A stretch of 64,000 bases of DNA from Bugula neritina (lineage: Eukaryota > Bryozoa > Gymnolaemata > Cheilostomatida > Bugulidae): contig OZ037771.1 of NCBI GenBank assembly GCA_964035545.1, positions 3,330,128-3,394,127 on the forward strand, in the 5' to 3' direction. Under the pieces are notes generated by a model. The model saw only the letters and a list, made by a program, of their open reading frames with translations. It searched no databases and was not told the DNA's origin. This document shows positions 61,540 to 64,000 of the stretch, piece after piece (the first letter of the stretch is position 1; each line of letters begins with the position of its first letter). The position numbers were made by a program, and so were the translations under genes.

Positions 61540-61571
61540 TACCCTATGTTAATGCAATACAACATAGGGTA
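61540..61571. repeat. 11-bp perfect inverted repeat with 10-nt loop
   Basis: TACCCTATGTT (61540-61550), loop AATGCAATAC, then AACATAGGGTA (61561-61571). It sits in a wider mirror of CCTATATCC (near 61500) and GGATATA (near 61605), so a longer, imperfect hairpin is possible. Confidence 0.75.
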
Positions 61572-63837
61572 CATATATTGAATATAGGGTGTCAGGTATA
61601 GGATATAACAAATAGTGTATTACTTGTCGTCATTTACATGCAGTATTACATTTGCACACCTCTTGGATATGAAAAGACAGGTTTAAAATTGCTGTCAAAT
61701 CATGTTGTTGTTTGCTCTGAAAAAGCAATAGTTGAGCAAAGACTTTTATCAAACTGGTTGCATTATGGGCATCAATTACTGTAGAGAAATTACTACTTTG
61801 ATCAAGCGATGAGGTTAAAACGGTGGGAAGCGGCAGGAACCAGTGAGAAATAGTGAGAAATAATGAGGAACAAGACATGAGGTATAAGCAGGAAAACATA
61901 GCTTTAGTATGCAGTGTGCTGGCTTGGCTTTTAGTTTGTGCTATAATAAACATATTATTACAGTAAACAAATCACAAATACTTTTTGATTAACTAGTATT
62001 GAATTCTACAGCTCAACAACCTTTATACAAAGAAGAAATCTGAATGTAAACATGCATAGGCATGAACATGAATTTATATATTCGTAAAATAATTATGGAC
62101 ATTAGGGGAGGGGTGGTGTATAAACCCGCAATATGGTAAATTAGTTAGGTTGCTGTGAAAGCAGTACTTAATAATATAACATAAGCAATCAGAAGAGGAA
62201 GTATATTGTTATACACTTTAATCTGTTGGGCTAAACTGCTTTGATAAGAATTCCCATATTCCACTGTAGAAGTTTTCTGTTGGTTGTTAACGCACAGCTG
62301 AATGCAATTTAGAGTAGTGCAGTGCACAAATTTGTAAAATAAAACTGCTAAAGTCATTTGAAAAATACACAGTTACATGGATAATTTTATTTTGTGAAAA
62401 ATATCTTTGTAGTAACAGTGGATTTCAAAAATGCTAATTGCAAACCCTATAAGTAGTTGTTCAAAGCATATAAAGCCACAAAAAATATGCATAGGTTGTA
62501 AAATATTATGAGTTCTGGTGCTTTGGAGCTGTGCCAGAAACGTTAAAAGAATAACCTTGTACTTTGTCATCAGCCATCGGGGAAATTGTTAATAAAGTTT
62601 GTTACTGACTAGCCAATCAGGATCTGAGATAAAAATTATATTGTTTTATCATACTCGAGTTAAGCTGACTATTTATAGGAATGCTCTGATTGGCTACACA
62701 GTAGGCCTATATTTGAAGTCGTCTGGTGACAGTTAGATATGCTGTTGACCTTTACACTGGGAAGACTAGACAGTGCCAACATGATAGCATTGAGTAGTAA
62801 GTTATGTAACTTAACCCAGAGCAGATGGCAGAGGAATTTAGCTCTAGTTCTTACTACCCTTTACTAGATTACAGAGGAATGCTGTCTCTGCCTGTAACAT
62901 ATGCATCTGTTTAAACAAGCAACATAACATGATGCTTGTTTTCTGTGATGATGAAATTAATTTCCCTCAAAAAGGGTGTAAATTTCAGAGAATTTAATTG
63001 TTTGGCCATATTTCATCTGCTCCATCATACCCAAGCATCATGATGTTTCCATGTAGCTAAAAGGCATTTGGAATCGGCTACTATTGGAGTAGCTGTGGTA
63101 TGTTTTACAGTCAAGTCTCACAGAGCGTACTCACTATAACTACTTCAAGTCAAACCCGCAGCCTACTCTACTTTGACAGAGCAGTGCCAAAAGAAACTAT
63201 GCTGTTGCTAGGAGCTTATCTTACTGGGTTACTTACATTGGCAGCAACTACAGACTATTACTACAGCAGCAACATCAAAACAAGCACTTCTGTAGTACAG
63301 TCCATATAGCAGGAAATATGAAACTTCGAAATCAACTATACATGAAAAAACTGCAACAGTCACACATCGATAAAATAAATGGTTTGCTAAACGATAATTA
63401 CAACTTATTACAAACACTTTTCAGGAAATTATTCTTATCAAATACCACTGAGATAACTCATGTTTGAAATTCATCAAGTTGAGTTGTTTGTCCGAAAGAA
63501 TGGATCTTAATTTAAATTACTTAAGATAGGTAGTGTGTGCACAACATGTTAATATGATATTGTGATAATGATATGTTATAGTATACCTACCTACTGAGAA
63601 TGCACTAATTTTTGATAAAGCAAATTCATATTAAAAGTCTTTTTAATTTCCTTGTCAATCAAATATGCCATAAAATACAAAACTTTAGACAATTGCAAGA
63701 ACATGCCATTTTATAGACAGAAAGGTAATGCTTTAAAATTGTTAGTTGAATAAATTATTACAGTCCCTTCATAATGCCTAACTTCTTATACAATTAATGC
63801 TATAGGCCTAGTTGCTTGTTCACAAATTAAAAATGCT

Positions 63838-64000
63838 CCTAATCGAGGTCATGGGTTCGAATCCAGGTAAAGCCATTGGTGATATGCTAGGAAGAGCATC
63901 CAGACATAATTGCTCCTTTACGACAATAGAAAGCAAGTTATTAACTCTCTTTGCAAAAAGCCCTTACTATCACGGATGGAGACTTTAAAAAAGAGAAGGG
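63838..64000 (+). mobile_element. tRNA-derived SINE, cut by the window end
   Basis: B-box GGGTTCGAATCCAGG, then the body ATTGGTGATATGCTAGGAAG, GCATCCAGACATAATTGCTCC and AAAAGCCCTTACTATCACGG, as in the 17683 family. The head seems truncated and the 3' end lies beyond the window. Confidence 0.75.

Larger units (their letters stand above)
59939..64000. other. Right-hand region without a supported gene
   Basis: No open frame here has splice borders or composition that I trust. It holds a 7-bp satellite, an inverted repeat and a SINE at the edge. The receptor promoter should lie just above 59938. Confidence 0.5.

Noticed and set aside
61630-61953. Minus-strand 107-aa open frame
   Set aside because: No start context, splice partners or recognisable composition; chance frame in AT-rich DNA.
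63100-63309. Plus-strand 69-aa open frame with a hydrophobic stretch
   Set aside because: Too short, with no signal-peptide start or neighbouring exon that would support it.

Overview
The window is nuclear DNA from an invertebrate animal. Genes are cut into many short exons by AT-rich introns with ordinary GT-AG borders. The proteins are animal-type: an ADAR RNA-editing deaminase, a C-type lectin, mitochondrial alanyl-tRNA synthetase, V-ATPase subunit c, mitochondrial ribosomal protein mL52, and a single-pass receptor with SH2-docking motifs. tRNA-derived SINEs, microsatellites and minisatellites fill introns and spacers. The protein style fits a spiralian (lophotrochozoan), but I cannot name the species. 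Gene models were built by hand from open frames, splice signals and matching codon phases. All models called complete close in frame from start to stop; no transcript or database evidence was available.

Layout. 1-294 (-): internal exon of an unrecognised gene. 2537-5225 (-): seven-exon gene with an N-terminal C2H2-like finger and a C-terminal BED finger (474 aa). 6864-23953 (-): 32-exon ADAR (1,410 aa) with nine double-stranded RNA-binding domains (dsRBDs) before the deaminase. 25762-27262 (-): secreted C-type lectin. 27981-30084 (-): unrecognised 224-aa protein. 32046-35331 (-): 253-aa Tyr-rich protein, possibly ciliary or sperm-axonemal. 37134-47727 (+): AARS2, 18 coding exons, 984 aa. 48237-50480 (-): V-ATPase proteolipid c, 159 aa. 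50773-51279 (+): MRPL52, one coding exon, head to head with the V-ATPase gene. 52653-59938 (-): receptor-like protein, 530 aa. 59939-64000: no gene seen; a 7-bp satellite and a SINE.

The most unusual object is the ADAR. Nine dsRBDs are far more than the one to three usual in animal ADARs. Eight are split by an intron at the same place and phase, which points to serial duplication of a two-exon unit. The base-flipping residue, Glu488 in human ADAR2, is Gln here. That change is known in the laboratory as the hyperactive E488Q variant, and all other core catalytic residues are in place. The ADAR introns also carry two oppositely oriented copies of one SINE, which could pair in the pre-mRNA. Second in interest is the receptor, whose tail carries five YxN (Grb2-type) and two YxxM (PI3K-type) tyrosine motifs plus six AYDDQQQ heptads.
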